Assembly: GCA_903911085.1 (NCBI GenBank)
Contig: CAIWCC010000200.1
Coordinates: 1 to 41,370 of the forward strand
DNA: 41,370 nt
Source of the DNA: an uncultured Bacteroidales bacterium
GTDB lineage: Bacteria > Bacteroidota > Bacteroidia > Bacteroidales > Paludibacteraceae
Direction: 5' to 3'
The notes beneath the pieces were generated by a model, which saw only the letters and a program-made list of their open reading frames with translations, was not told the origin of the DNA and did not search any database. Shown piece after piece: positions 21,875-30,405 of the stretch (positions are counted from its first letter, which is position 1; every line of letters starts with the position of its first letter). Made by a program: the position numbers and the translations under genes.

Positions 21875-23269
21875 ATGAAAAACAGTAAATTTAATTATTC
21901 AATAGCTGTGCTGATAGCAATAGTAACTTTAATTGCTGGCTGCGACAGAAACCTAGATGAACTTCCATTGGCTACCAACTATTCTACTACACCAGAGGTT
22001 TTTATCGATGGTTTTAGTGCTGGGTTGGATTATGCAGCATGGGGAAAAGTAACTAATTTTAATTTGGATTATGCCGAAAAATACAGCGGAACGGCTTCAA
22101 TGAAGTTTGATGTACCCAATTTTGGTGATCCAAATGGAAATGCTGCTGGTGGAGTTTTTCATACTTCTATTGCTCGCGATTTATCGAGTTATAACGTACT
22201 TACTTTTTGGGCCAAAGCGTCGCAAGTAGATACTATTACTAAAGTTGGATTTGGTTCGTCACAATTAAAAGGTGTGTCGAGCGAAATTTATAAAGTTACT
22301 CTCAACAACTTGGTTGTTACCACTACATGGACAAAGTATTATATTCCAATACCAGACGCATCGAAACTTAAGAATGAAAAAGGTATGTTTTATTATTGGG
22401 CTGACCCCAAAAATGGAGGGAAGGGTTTTACATTTTGGATTGATGAACTTAAGTTTGAGAACTTGGGTACAATAACTCATACTAATGTTGGAACAATTTA
22501 TTCGGGTAAAGATATGATATACAATAATATCGAAACCGGTGAATATCAAGTTCCATCATTATCTGCCACTTTCAATCTACCTACTGGAATAAATCAAAGC
22601 ATTGATTTTCCAAGTTCGTATTTAACGTTAACTTCGTCCAATCCAACTGTTGCTGCTGTAAATAAACCAGGTGTTTATACAATTATAAATAAAGGTTCAA
22701 CTCTAATTACTGCCAAACTTGGCGAAAATTATGTAAAAGGATCATTGTTAATCAATTCAATAGGTGCACCAGTTTTACCAACAATATCGGCAACTATACC
22801 TTCTGTTGCAAGTTCAAATGTAATTTCACTATTTAGTAATGCATATACAAATAGTAAAGTTGATACTTGGAATCCTTACTACAGTGGTTCGACAGCAGTA
22901 AATATAGACATTAAAATTAATGGAACCGATGATGTTATTCGCTATCGTTATCTTAATTGGGTTTGTATATTATTTCAATCAGTACCAATTAATGCTACTG
23001 CAATGACTAATATACACATAGATGTTTGGACTCCAGATGTTACAACCAATAAATTTGTACTGAAAATTCATGATTATGCAACAGATTCGGAAGGTGTTTA
23101 CACATATCCTACAGCTTTGATGGCCAACCAGTGGAACAGTTTGGACATTCCTTTATCAAGCTTTGTTGGATTAACTGGTAAAACTAAACTGGGTATGGTA
23201 ATTCTTGCTTCGTCACCAGATGCCTCTAATCTAAATGTTTATGTCGATAATATCTATTTACATAAATGA
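21875..23269 (+). CDS. Glycan-binding lipoprotein (CBM-like / Ig-like / CBM-like)
   Basis: A 464-residue lipoprotein with signal ending LIAGC (Cys23). Three modules are seen. A jelly-roll-like carbohydrate-binding domain comes first (about 40-195; AEKYSGTASMKFDVPNFG, SSYNVLTFWAKAS, FTFWIDELKFEN). A BIg2-like Ig domain follows (about 225-300; LTLTSSNPTVAAVNKPGVYTIINKGSTLITAKLG). Last is a C-terminal CBM-like domain (about 310-464; SSNVISLFSNAYTN, NQWNSLDIPLSSF, LNVYVDNIYLHK). The last module recurs in the secreted protein at 30406. It starts 22 bases after the glycosidase-barrel gene and likely serves as a surface glycan-binding protein. It is not SusD-like in sequence. Confidence 0.78.
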   Translation: MKNSKFNYSIAVLIAIVTLIAGCDRNLDELPLATNYSTTPEVFIDGFSAGLDYAAWGKVTNFNLDYAEKYSGTASMKFDVPNFGDPNGNAAGGVFHTSIARDLSSYNVLTFWAKASQVDTITKVGFGSSQLKGVSSEIYKVTLNNLVVTTTWTKYYIPIPDASKLKNEKGMFYYWADPKNGGKGFTFWIDELKFENLGTITHTNVGTIYSGKDMIYNNIETGEYQVPSLSATFNLPTGINQSIDFPSSYLTLTSSNPTVAAVNKPGVYTIINKGSTLITAKLGENYVKGSLLINSIGAPVLPTISATIPSVASSNVISLFSNAYTNSKVDTWNPYYSGSTAVNIDIKINGTDDVIRYRYLNWVCILFQSVPINATAMTNIHIDVWTPDVTTNKFVLKIHDYATDSEGVYTYPTALMANQWNSLDIPLSSFVGLTGKTKLGMVILASSPDASNLNVYVDNIYLHK

Positions 23270-23315
23270 AAAATTGATTAAATACTATGTTACTCATTCA
23301 TAAAAAAATAATGCT

Positions 23316-24191
23316 ATGAATTATACTAAATTTAAAACTAATAGCCATAAATTGGTTTCAGGACTTCTAGGTTCAATCTTTTTAATTTCGCTAATAGGAT
23401 GTAATGAAACAAGCGATATTCAAAAACTTCCACAGCGTAATTATCAACTTGTGTGGAGCGATGAATTTAATGGTTTAGCAAATGTATCACCAGATGCTAC
23501 AAAATGGGTTTTTGAAACTGGTGGTGGCGGTTGGGGAAACGCTGAATATGAGGTTTATACAAATAGTACTGCCAATGTTTCTACCAATGGAAAAGGTAGT
23601 TTAGCCATTACTGCTACCAAAGTACCTACAACACCAAATCCAACTTATTATTCTGGTCGTATTATAACAAAAGGTTTATTTACAAAAACTTACGGACGTT
23701 TCGAAGCACGAATTAAATTGCCTTACGGCCCTGGAATATGGCCAGCTTTCTGGATTCTTGGTGCAAATAAAGACAGTTTGGATGCTAATATGAAAACTAT
23801 TGGCTGGCCTCAATGTGGAGAAATTGACATTATGGAAATGAATGGTTCTAAACCCAATATTATCAACGGAACCGTGCATGGTCCAGGATATTCTGGCGGT
23901 GCTTCCATTACAAAAAGTTTCGGTTTGCTGAATGATAGATATGATACTGACTACCATGTGTTTGCTATTGAATGGGGAAAAGATTATATTGATTTTTTTG
24001 TAGACAACACACTTTATCAGGAGCTTACACCGTCGAGCGTAACTGGCAATTGGGTTTTTAATGATCACCCCTTTTATATTCTGTTAAATCTTGCAGTAGG
24101 TGGTAATTATGTAACTGGTCCAACCGACCAAACTCCGTTTCCACAAACAATGCTAGTGGATTATGTAAGAGTTTATGATGAAGTAAAATAA
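23316..24191 (+). CDS. GH16 endo-beta-1,3-glucanase lipoprotein (laminarinase-like)
   Basis: A 291-residue lipoprotein: signal ending LISLIGC (Cys29), then a GH16 jelly roll. Substrate-cleft motifs are typical for laminarinases: LVWSDEFNG, GGGGWGNAEYEVYT, YGRFEARIKLP, GIWPAFWILG. The catalytic motif EIDIME has nucleophile Glu169, assisting Asp171 and acid/base Glu174, and the bulge Met of the beta-1,3-glucanase type is kept. DYVRVYDE closes the domain. Length is normal for a single-domain enzyme. It probably cuts long beta-1,3-glucan at the cell surface for the other locus proteins. Confidence 0.92.
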   Translation: MNYTKFKTNSHKLVSGLLGSIFLISLIGCNETSDIQKLPQRNYQLVWSDEFNGLANVSPDATKWVFETGGGGWGNAEYEVYTNSTANVSTNGKGSLAITATKVPTTPNPTYYSGRIITKGLFTKTYGRFEARIKLPYGPGIWPAFWILGANKDSLDANMKTIGWPQCGEIDIMEMNGSKPNIINGTVHGPGYSGGASITKSFGLLNDRYDTDYHVFAIEWGKDYIDFFVDNTLYQELTPSSVTGNWVFNDHPFYILLNLAVGGNYVTGPTDQTPFPQTMLVDYVRVYDEVK

Positions 24192-24266
24192 ATTTCCGTG
24201 TCTTTCAAAAATGGATTTTAATCCTGTATATGAATTGATTAGTAACAAAATTAGAATTAAAATATT

Positions 24267-25442
24267 ATGAAAAAAACTATATTTATTGCACTAAGCATAA
24301 TCTCCTTTTTTCTTTGTTCTTGCAACAATGAAGTAGTATTTAATGGGATTTCTATAGACAAAACAGCATTGGCATTACCAGTCAATGGAACTGCTAATAT
24401 TGTTGCAACAGTTCAGCCAGTTGGTGCAATTGGCAACATTAAATGGTCATCTTCCAATTCAGCTGTGGCAACTGTTGTTGACGGTACAGTTACTGGAGTT
24501 TCGGAAGGATCCGCACAAATTGTTGCAACTGTTGGACAATATACCACAACTTGCGATGTAACAATCTCAGCTGCAATTACATCTTTGTCATTAAACATTA
24601 GTAGTGTAAGTTTAAAAGTTGATTCAACACAAACATTAATAGCAACATTTTTACCTGCCCAATCTGCGGCTGTAACAAGTAATTTATTGTGGACATCTTC
24701 CAATCCTACAGTGGCTACAGTTAATAGCAGTGGAAAAATAACAGCTATTTCGGATGGTACAGCATTGGTAGTAGCATCAATTGGTACAGTGACAGCAATA
24801 TGCTCTGTTACAGTATATACTACTGTTGCAAATTCATTATTGGGCACAAATTATTATCTGTTAAATGTTGATGCATCTACAGTTGGAATATTGGGAAGCT
24901 CAAAAATTGCTGCCGATTTCCGACCGAATAATACCACTCAAAATTTATATATTTGGCAAGGCGGTATTACAAACACTTTCAACACTGGTACTTGCACAGG
25001 AACAAATTTTTATGGTAATGTTGATACTTGGTTAAGTTGGGTTGTTGGATCAGTTGGTTGGTCGGGTGGAGCTTATAATGTAAAACCTGGCACTGAATTG
25101 GATAAACTCAAGGCTGTAACCGATGACACGTCTGGAAAATATTATTTACATTTTGCCATAAAGAGCACTACAAGCAATAGTTATGCATTTAAATTGGGCT
25201 ATGGTGCTTCGGCGGTTACAATTGTTTTTGGTACTGCTGCTATGGAAAGTACTTCGCCTTATGGAAATTTTACTCGCAATGGTCAATGGCAAGAAATTGA
25301 AATTCCAATGTCATATTTCAAAGGCAAAGGATTGATCTATACTACAGGAATGGTTGAAACAAATATTTTTGCAATGCTTGCTGGAGGTACTGTAGGAACT
25401 AAATTAGAGATGGATGCGGTATTTATTTATAAAAAACCATAA
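24267..25442 (+). CDS. Lipoprotein with two BIg2 domains and a C-terminal binding module
   Basis: A 391-residue lipoprotein with signal ending FFLCSC. Two tandem bacterial Ig-like (BIg2) domains follow (about 24-100 and 105-183): each has the W-S-S-N-x-x-V-A-T-V core and the T-x-x-S-x-G-x-A strand. The C-terminal part (about 190-391) is a beta-rich domain with many aromatics (YIWQGGITNTFN, NVDTWLSWVVGSVGWSGGAYN) and a CBM-like ending (QWQEIEIPMSYFKGKG, LEMDAVFIYKKP). It sits between two GH16 genes and is most likely another surface glycan-binding protein. It is followed by a strong hairpin. I do not recognise the C-terminal family. Confidence 0.72.
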   Translation: MKKTIFIALSIISFFLCSCNNEVVFNGISIDKTALALPVNGTANIVATVQPVGAIGNIKWSSSNSAVATVVDGTVTGVSEGSAQIVATVGQYTTTCDVTISAAITSLSLNISSVSLKVDSTQTLIATFLPAQSAAVTSNLLWTSSNPTVATVNSSGKITAISDGTALVVASIGTVTAICSVTVYTTVANSLLGTNYYLLNVDASTVGILGSSKIAADFRPNNTTQNLYIWQGGITNTFNTGTCTGTNFYGNVDTWLSWVVGSVGWSGGAYNVKPGTELDKLKAVTDDTSGKYYLHFAIKSTTSNSYAFKLGYGASAVTIVFGTAAMESTSPYGNFTRNGQWQEIEIPMSYFKGKGLIYTTGMVETNIFAMLAGGTVGTKLEMDAVFIYKKP

Positions 25443-25454
25443 TTGATAAATTGA

Positions 25455-25500
25455 CATACAACTACTTTTGTGTAAGCTCATCCACGAAAGTAGTTGTATG
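25455..25500 (+). terminator. Strong hairpin inside the glucan locus
   Basis: An 18-bp stem pairs 25455-25472 with 25483-25500 (CATACAACTACTTT / AAAGTAGTTGTATG plus TGTG/CACG, one G-U pair) around a 10-base loop. It lies just after the BIg2 lipoprotein stop. The following bases are A-rich and lack a long U-tract, so termination may be partial; an mRNA-processing or stabilising hairpin is the alternative. Confidence 0.6.
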
Positions 25501-25565
25501 AAAACCAATTATGCTTTAACTGTTTTATTAAAAAATCAAAAATAAACATTTTAAAAATATATTTT

Positions 25566-27386
25566 ATGAAAAAAATTACTCTATTCTTATACTTTCAGTT
25601 TTTTCTCATTAGTGTTTTTTCCCAAAATTGGAATTTAAAATGGCAAGACAATTTTGAAAATAGTACTTCTCCAACAGCTTCGGTTTGGACACTGGAAGAG
25701 GACGGATGGGGTGGTGGAAATAGCGAGCTTCAGTGTTATTTACCTAAAAATGTTTCAATTGAAACTTATCAAGGTTTAAAATGTTTGGTTTTAAGTGCAA
25801 AGAAAGAGAATTACACTTGGGCTCTCAAAAACAAACTTTGTACTGCCACTTCAGGGCGTGTAAACACTCAAGGCAAAGTTTACTTTAAATATGGAAAAGT
25901 TGAATCGCGCATGAAATTACCCAAAACCGCCAACGGTCTTTGGCCAGCATTTTGGTTTATGGGTAACGACCGCACATTCAATATCAACAACTTCGATAAT
26001 AGTTGGCCGGCTTGTGGCGAGATTGATGTTATGGAATGTGGAAATAGTGGGGGAATAGTGAGTAATTCGCAAGCTTATAATTTTGGTGGTGCACTGCATT
26101 GGGGAACAATTTCTCCATATATTCACCAAATGGATTACACGAGCATAAATGCTCCTTATTCTATTCAAGATGAGGAATTTCACCTGTATACATTGATTTG
26201 GAATGCGGATAGTATCAAAATGTACCTCGACCAAGATAAATATCCTGCAGTAAAACCTTTTTATGCGCAGCGTATTCAAAACGGTTCAAATACTCCAAAT
26301 GGTGGTGGTGGCAATTTTAGTAATATATATGATCAATTCCACAAACCGTTTTACATTCTCTATAATTTAGCCGTTGGTGGCTCTTATACTGGCATTTACG
26401 ATATCAATAATATTACCGCCCTTGCCTCAGATGGTTCTGCAGCCAAAATGTATATTGATTATGTGCGTATTTACCAAAAAGGTGATGTTGGGGAGGAGTT
26501 TTACAGTGCCACAACTTATTCAGATACTCAAATACCAACTCTTACATCCGCAACTTTGGGAGCAGTTACCAGAACTACTGCCGAAATATTGGTTAATGGA
26601 ACCGACAATAGTGGCAGTGTTATTTATAATGTTTCGGCCAACGGAAAAACCTGGACAACCGAAGGGGCATCTGGCTTACAAAAATCGGTGATTGCCACTG
26701 GTTTATCAGCTAGTACAACGTATAATTTTACGGTTACAGCCAAAGATGCGTCGGGTAATGTCTCCAGCACTTCAATTCCTGTATCTGCTACCACTGGAGC
26801 CAATACCGACTGTTCTGGATTGTCAAATTTAGCCTCACAAGGCACTTTCGACACCGGTTATAGTTATAACTTTGCTACAAATGGAACTAACGTAACAATT
26901 AGTTTTGAAATGCTCGATGGTAAATCTGGAATTGTGGCATTTCTATGGGATCAAACTTCTGGTTTTGTCGAAACTCAGATGACAAATGTAGGTGGTAATA
27001 AATTTTCAATTACCTTATCTGGAAAAACGGCTGGATCGATATTAAAAGTAGCATGTAAATTTGCTTTTGTTGGTGGAATGAGCGTAACAAAGCAATTGTC
27101 ATATACTGTTGGGAACAATTGTGGTGCTTCCGAATTAAAAAACATTATAAGCGAAAAAGGATTTTTCTATCCAAATCCCGCTAAAGATATTGTTAATCTC
27201 AAATCTGATTCGCCTATTCAAAGTGTGACTATCCAGAATTTATTAGGTCAAACTTTAAAAATAATTGAGATAAATGCCAATGTTAATAACATCAATATTT
27301 CCAACTTGCCTACTGGTAATTATTTGATTACTGCAAAATTAAACAATGGAAAAATAGTAGTGAATAGAATTGTGAAAAAACAGTAA
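25566..27386 (+). CDS. Secreted multidomain GH16 glucanase with FN3, binding module and T9SS tail
   Basis: A 606-residue protein. The start at 25566 (ATG, MKKITLFLYFQ) gives a proper signal peptide ending VFSQ; a TTG 24 codons upstream overlaps the hairpin and is not used. GH16 (about 21-295) has WGGGNSELQCY, GLWPAFWFMG and catalytic GEIDVMEC with Glu152, Asp154 and Glu157, closing at YIDYVRIYQKG. An FN3 domain (about 310-395) and a beta-sandwich module (about 400-515; GIVAFLWDQTSGFVETQM) follow. The last 75 residues are a type A T9SS sorting domain (FFYPNPAKDIVNLKS, VTIQNLLGQ, LPTGNYLI, NRIVKKQ). Compared with the GH16 lipoprotein it is released or attached through type IX secretion. Confidence 0.9.
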   Translation: MKKITLFLYFQFFLISVFSQNWNLKWQDNFENSTSPTASVWTLEEDGWGGGNSELQCYLPKNVSIETYQGLKCLVLSAKKENYTWALKNKLCTATSGRVNTQGKVYFKYGKVESRMKLPKTANGLWPAFWFMGNDRTFNINNFDNSWPACGEIDVMECGNSGGIVSNSQAYNFGGALHWGTISPYIHQMDYTSINAPYSIQDEEFHLYTLIWNADSIKMYLDQDKYPAVKPFYAQRIQNGSNTPNGGGGNFSNIYDQFHKPFYILYNLAVGGSYTGIYDINNITALASDGSAAKMYIDYVRIYQKGDVGEEFYSATTYSDTQIPTLTSATLGAVTRTTAEILVNGTDNSGSVIYNVSANGKTWTTEGASGLQKSVIATGLSASTTYNFTVTAKDASGNVSSTSIPVSATTGANTDCSGLSNLASQGTFDTGYSYNFATNGTNVTISFEMLDGKSGIVAFLWDQTSGFVETQMTNVGGNKFSITLSGKTAGSILKVACKFAFVGGMSVTKQLSYTVGNNCGASELKNIISEKGFFYPNPAKDIVNLKSDSPIQSVTIQNLLGQTLKIIEINANVNNINISNLPTGNYLITAKLNNGKIVVNRIVKKQ

Positions 27387-27453
27387 CCTCAATGCTTATT
27401 TTTTGCTAATCATGTAATTAAAATTTGCGCTAGTTCTTTAAATAACTCTCATT

Positions 27454-28875
27454 ATGCGAAAACTATTCTTAACAACATTTTCATTACTAATATTTGGTAA
27501 TATGTTTTGTCAAAAAATATCAAAAGACATAACTGTTTATTCTACTGCTGAAAACACCAATCAGCGATTAACAAAAACTGAGAGTCTCATTTTTTCGGAT
27601 AAAGAAACAGTTGCTGATGTTTCGATTTTTGTAAACCCTCAAAAATCATTTCAATCAATACTTGGAATTGGAGGTGCTATAACCGATGCAAGCGCCGAAG
27701 TATTTGCAAAATTGCCTAATGAAAAGCAAAATGAACTTCTTAACGCATATTTCGATGCAACGAAAGGAATTGGCTATTCGTTAGTGCGGACACACATCAA
27801 CAGTTGCGACTTTAGCTCCGAATCTTATACGTATATCGCTGAAGGTGATAAACTATTGAAAACGTTTAATATACTACACGATAAGTCGTTTCGGATTCCA
27901 TTTATCAAAAAAGCAATAAAAACAGCTAACAATAAATTAGTAGTTTATGCAAGTCCATGGAGTCCGCCGGCATTTATGAAAGATAATAAAAACATGCTTC
28001 ATGGAGGTAAATTATTACCAGAGTTTTATCAGTCGTGGGCAAATTATTATGTAAAATTTATAAATGCATATCAGCAAGAAGGAATTCCAATTTGGGGCTT
28101 AACTATTCAAAATGAGCCAATGGCATCTCAAACTTGGGAATCGTGTATTTATACTGCCGAGGAAGAAAGAGATTTTCTGAAAAACTTTTTAGGTCCCACC
28201 CTTGCAAAGAACGCATTGGGTACAAAAAAGATAATTGTATATGATCATAATCGCGATTTTATCAATCAAAGAGCAAATGTGATATTTGACGATGCCGAAG
28301 CTTCAAAATACGCATGGGGCATTGGGTTTCATTGGTACGAAACATGGGCGGGTGGCGAACCAATGCACATAAATGTAGCTAAAGTTCACGAGGCATATCC
28401 GTCAAAAAATCTCCTTTTTACCGAGGGTTGTGTTGAAGTATTCAATCCGCAAAAATTTAATTTTTGGGGTAATGCCGAAAGATATGGACGCTCGATAATA
28501 AACGATTTCAATGCAGGTACGGTGGGTTGGACCGATTGGAACATACTTCTAGATGAACATGGTGGTCCAAATCATGTTGGCAATTTCTGTTTTGCTCCAA
28601 TACATGCCGATACTAAAACTGGTGCTTTGATATATACACCTAGTTATTACTACATTGGACATTTCTCAAAATTTATTCGCCCTAACGCTAAAAGAATAAG
28701 CACAGCAACATCTAAAAGTCAATTATTCAGTACTTCATTTATAAATAATGATGGAAAAATAGTAACTGTGATTATGAATGGAGAGGATAAATCATTGACA
28801 TATAATTTAATAATAAATGGCAAAAGTGCTAAATCACTAATTTTACCTCATGCTATTCAAACATTAATTTATTGA
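27454..28875 (+). CDS. GH30-family beta-glucosidase / beta-1,6-glucanase
   Basis: A 473-residue protein with signal peptide ending NMFCQ. It has a GH30 (beta/alpha)8 barrel with side beta domain: GIGGAITDASAEVFAKLP (71-88), YSLVRTHINSCDFS, ASPWSPPAFMK, acid/base Glu221 in TIQNEPMA, and nucleophile Glu324 in LLFTEGCVE. The end (VTVIMNGEDKSLTYNLIINGKSAKSLILPHAIQTLIY) is the typical GH30 C-terminal strand set. The layout is that of the glucocerebrosidase / endo-beta-1,6-glucanase branch, which suits removal of beta-1,6 branches from laminarin-type glucan. The exact linkage is inferred. It has no T9SS tail or lipobox, so it is probably periplasmic. Confidence 0.9.
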   Translation: MRKLFLTTFSLLIFGNMFCQKISKDITVYSTAENTNQRLTKTESLIFSDKETVADVSIFVNPQKSFQSILGIGGAITDASAEVFAKLPNEKQNELLNAYFDATKGIGYSLVRTHINSCDFSSESYTYIAEGDKLLKTFNILHDKSFRIPFIKKAIKTANNKLVVYASPWSPPAFMKDNKNMLHGGKLLPEFYQSWANYYVKFINAYQQEGIPIWGLTIQNEPMASQTWESCIYTAEEERDFLKNFLGPTLAKNALGTKKIIVYDHNRDFINQRANVIFDDAEASKYAWGIGFHWYETWAGGEPMHINVAKVHEAYPSKNLLFTEGCVEVFNPQKFNFWGNAERYGRSIINDFNAGTVGWTDWNILLDEHGGPNHVGNFCFAPIHADTKTGALIYTPSYYYIGHFSKFIRPNAKRISTATSKSQLFSTSFINNDGKIVTVIMNGEDKSLTYNLIINGKSAKSLILPHAIQTLIY

Positions 28876-28912
28876 AAATTGGTGACTCATAATACTTAAT
28901 TTACTCTTAAAA

Positions 28913-29848
28913 ATGAATTTACTAAAAAAACTAAATCTTCCCGATGGAAACGCAATTTGTTATTCTGGATATAGAGAAGGACAAAGCCCTGACACAGGCA
29001 TTTATCCTACTTATAATGAGATTTATGAAGATTTATTGATATTGCAAAAAAACTGGACATATTTGCGTCTGTACGATTGTACTATACATGCCGAAACGGT
29101 ATTGAAAGTGATAGAAACAGAAAATATGAACTTCAAAGTTATGCTTGGCGCATACATTGGAGCCGAACGTAATAATTTTGGCTGTCCTTGGGGTACAATA
29201 TACACTGAAGAAGAGCTCAAATTGAACAAGGTCAAGAACTTAAAACAAATAAAGAAACTGATTAAGTTAGCTAATAAATATCCCAACATTATCTTTTCTC
29301 TTTCGGCAGGTAATGAAGCTACTGTAGATTGGACCGACCATTATGTACCAGTAGATAAAGTGATTAGTTATGTTAAAATGATAAAGAAATGCGCCAAGCA
29401 ACCTGTTACTTTTTGCGAAAACTATGTTCCTTGGTACGACAAGCTGAAACCCTTAGTTGAAGAAGTTGATTTTATTTCTATTCATACCTATCCGGTTTGG
29501 GAATACAAAAACATACATGAAGCAATGGCGTATACAAAACAGAATTATGATAGTATTACTGAAAAATATCCCGAAAAGCCTGTTGTGATTACAGAGGCTG
29601 GATGGGCAACACAATCAAATGGTCGTGGCATTCATCCAAATAATGTAGGCGAAGATTTTCAGGAAATTTACTATAACGATCTTTTGAATTGGAGCAAAAA
29701 AGAGGGTGTTTTAATATTCATTTTTGAAGCGTTTGATGAACCGTGGAAAGGCTCACCCGAGCCACTTGAACCAGAAAAACATTGGGGATTATTTTCTGTG
29801 GAGCGTAAACCTAAAAAGGTCATGAGGAATTTGTATTCAAATATATAA
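28913..29848 (+). CDS. Second cytoplasmic GH17-family protein
   Basis: A 311-residue GH17 barrel that begins almost at residue 10 (NAICYSGYREGQSP) and lacks a signal peptide. Acid/base Glu135 is in SAGNEATVDW and nucleophile Glu228 in VITEAGWATQ. It is clearly diverged from the GH17 at 17723-18619, with a different substrate loop (CPWGTIYTEEELKLNKVKN). It starts 37 bases after GH30 and closes the run of same-strand genes. Likely acts on imported beta-1,3-gluco-oligosaccharides; hydrolysis and transglycosylation cannot be told apart from sequence. Confidence 0.85.
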   Translation: MNLLKKLNLPDGNAICYSGYREGQSPDTGIYPTYNEIYEDLLILQKNWTYLRLYDCTIHAETVLKVIETENMNFKVMLGAYIGAERNNFGCPWGTIYTEEELKLNKVKNLKQIKKLIKLANKYPNIIFSLSAGNEATVDWTDHYVPVDKVISYVKMIKKCAKQPVTFCENYVPWYDKLKPLVEEVDFISIHTYPVWEYKNIHEAMAYTKQNYDSITEKYPEKPVVITEAGWATQSNGRGIHPNNVGEDFQEIYYNDLLNWSKKEGVLIFIFEAFDEPWKGSPEPLEPEKHWGLFSVERKPKKVMRNLYSNI

Positions 29849-30174
29849 TTAGTTAATTCTTTCCAAAACAAACCCTATATTCCCCTAAAAAAGTGCCAAT
29901 ATTTTTCGTGGTACTACAGAATTATTTTTATTGAACTTTTGTGTTGATTTTATTTTCTTAATGGTATTACTGAAAAATGTAACCTTGAGATTAGTTTACT
30001 TTATTGCCAAATGAATTACCAAAAACTAAATCAACACATAAACCTCCGTTTTCAATCTTCCTATTTTTTTAATTTAAGCCTATTCAGTTTTTATTGATTT
30101 TTCTCAAAATTAAGGTTCATATCTTTCATTAAATCGTACATTTTTTCATTTTTTATAAGGTTGAATTCATGTAT

Positions 30175-30193
30175 GAAATATGTTACACAACAT
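30175..30193 (+). promoter_or_regulatory. Operator dyad A of the binding-protein promoter
   Basis: GAAATATGTTACACAACAT with dyad ATGTT-N4-AACAT. It differs from the copy at 15891-15909 in one base. Confidence 0.65.
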
Positions 30194-30243
30194 ATTATTT
30201 TGTATCTATCAGATATACAGTGTTATAAAAATGATAATGACGT

Positions 30244-30327
30244 ATTTCTGTGTAGTGATTTTCTAACAAAATCGAATTTTTGCGTAGTAAATTATTTGTG
30301 GTTTCATTATAAATGCATCTATATTTG
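30244..30327 (+). promoter_or_regulatory. Box B direct repeats and -7 element of the binding-protein promoter
   Basis: Box B ATTTTTGCGTAGTAAA (30276-30291) has a weaker upstream copy TTTCTGTGTAGTGATT starting about 30245, period 32 bases. TATATTTG (30320-30327) is the -7 box. At the transporter promoter a weaker copy also lies 32 bases before box B. Confidence 0.58.
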
Positions 30328-30405
30328 CAATGCTTTCAAACAAATTTCTAATCATTTAAATACTAATTATCGAATCTACTTTACTAACAATTAAAATTTT
30401 ACACA

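Larger units (their letters stand above)
29849..30405 (+). promoter_or_regulatory. Control region of the secreted binding protein gene
   Basis: A 557-base gene-free spacer. The left 300 bases show nothing I can name. The right part repeats the layout of the transporter promoter: dyad A (30175-30193), box B (30276-30291) and a TATATTTG -7 box (30320-30327). The leader is about 70 bases. A 77-residue frame at 30161-30394 runs through these elements and is not a gene. Confidence 0.65.

Noticed and set aside
21875-25442. SusD-like call for the two lipoproteins
   Set aside because: Both are built of Ig-like and CBM-like beta modules; no SusD-type helical TPR sequence is present and no SusC gene is adjacent.
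25494-25566. LytTR-like TGTATGA site and earlier TTG start for the secreted GH16
   Set aside because: The single TTGTATGA word is part of the hairpin stem and has no partner 21 bases away; the ATG at 25566 gives a proper signal peptide.
30170-30177. Further TGTATGA copy near dyad A
   Set aside because: A single copy without a second repeat at 21 bases; it merely overlaps the glucan operator.
30161-30394. 77-residue plus-strand open frame
   Set aside because: It overlaps the operator, box B and -7 box of the next gene and shows no protein features.
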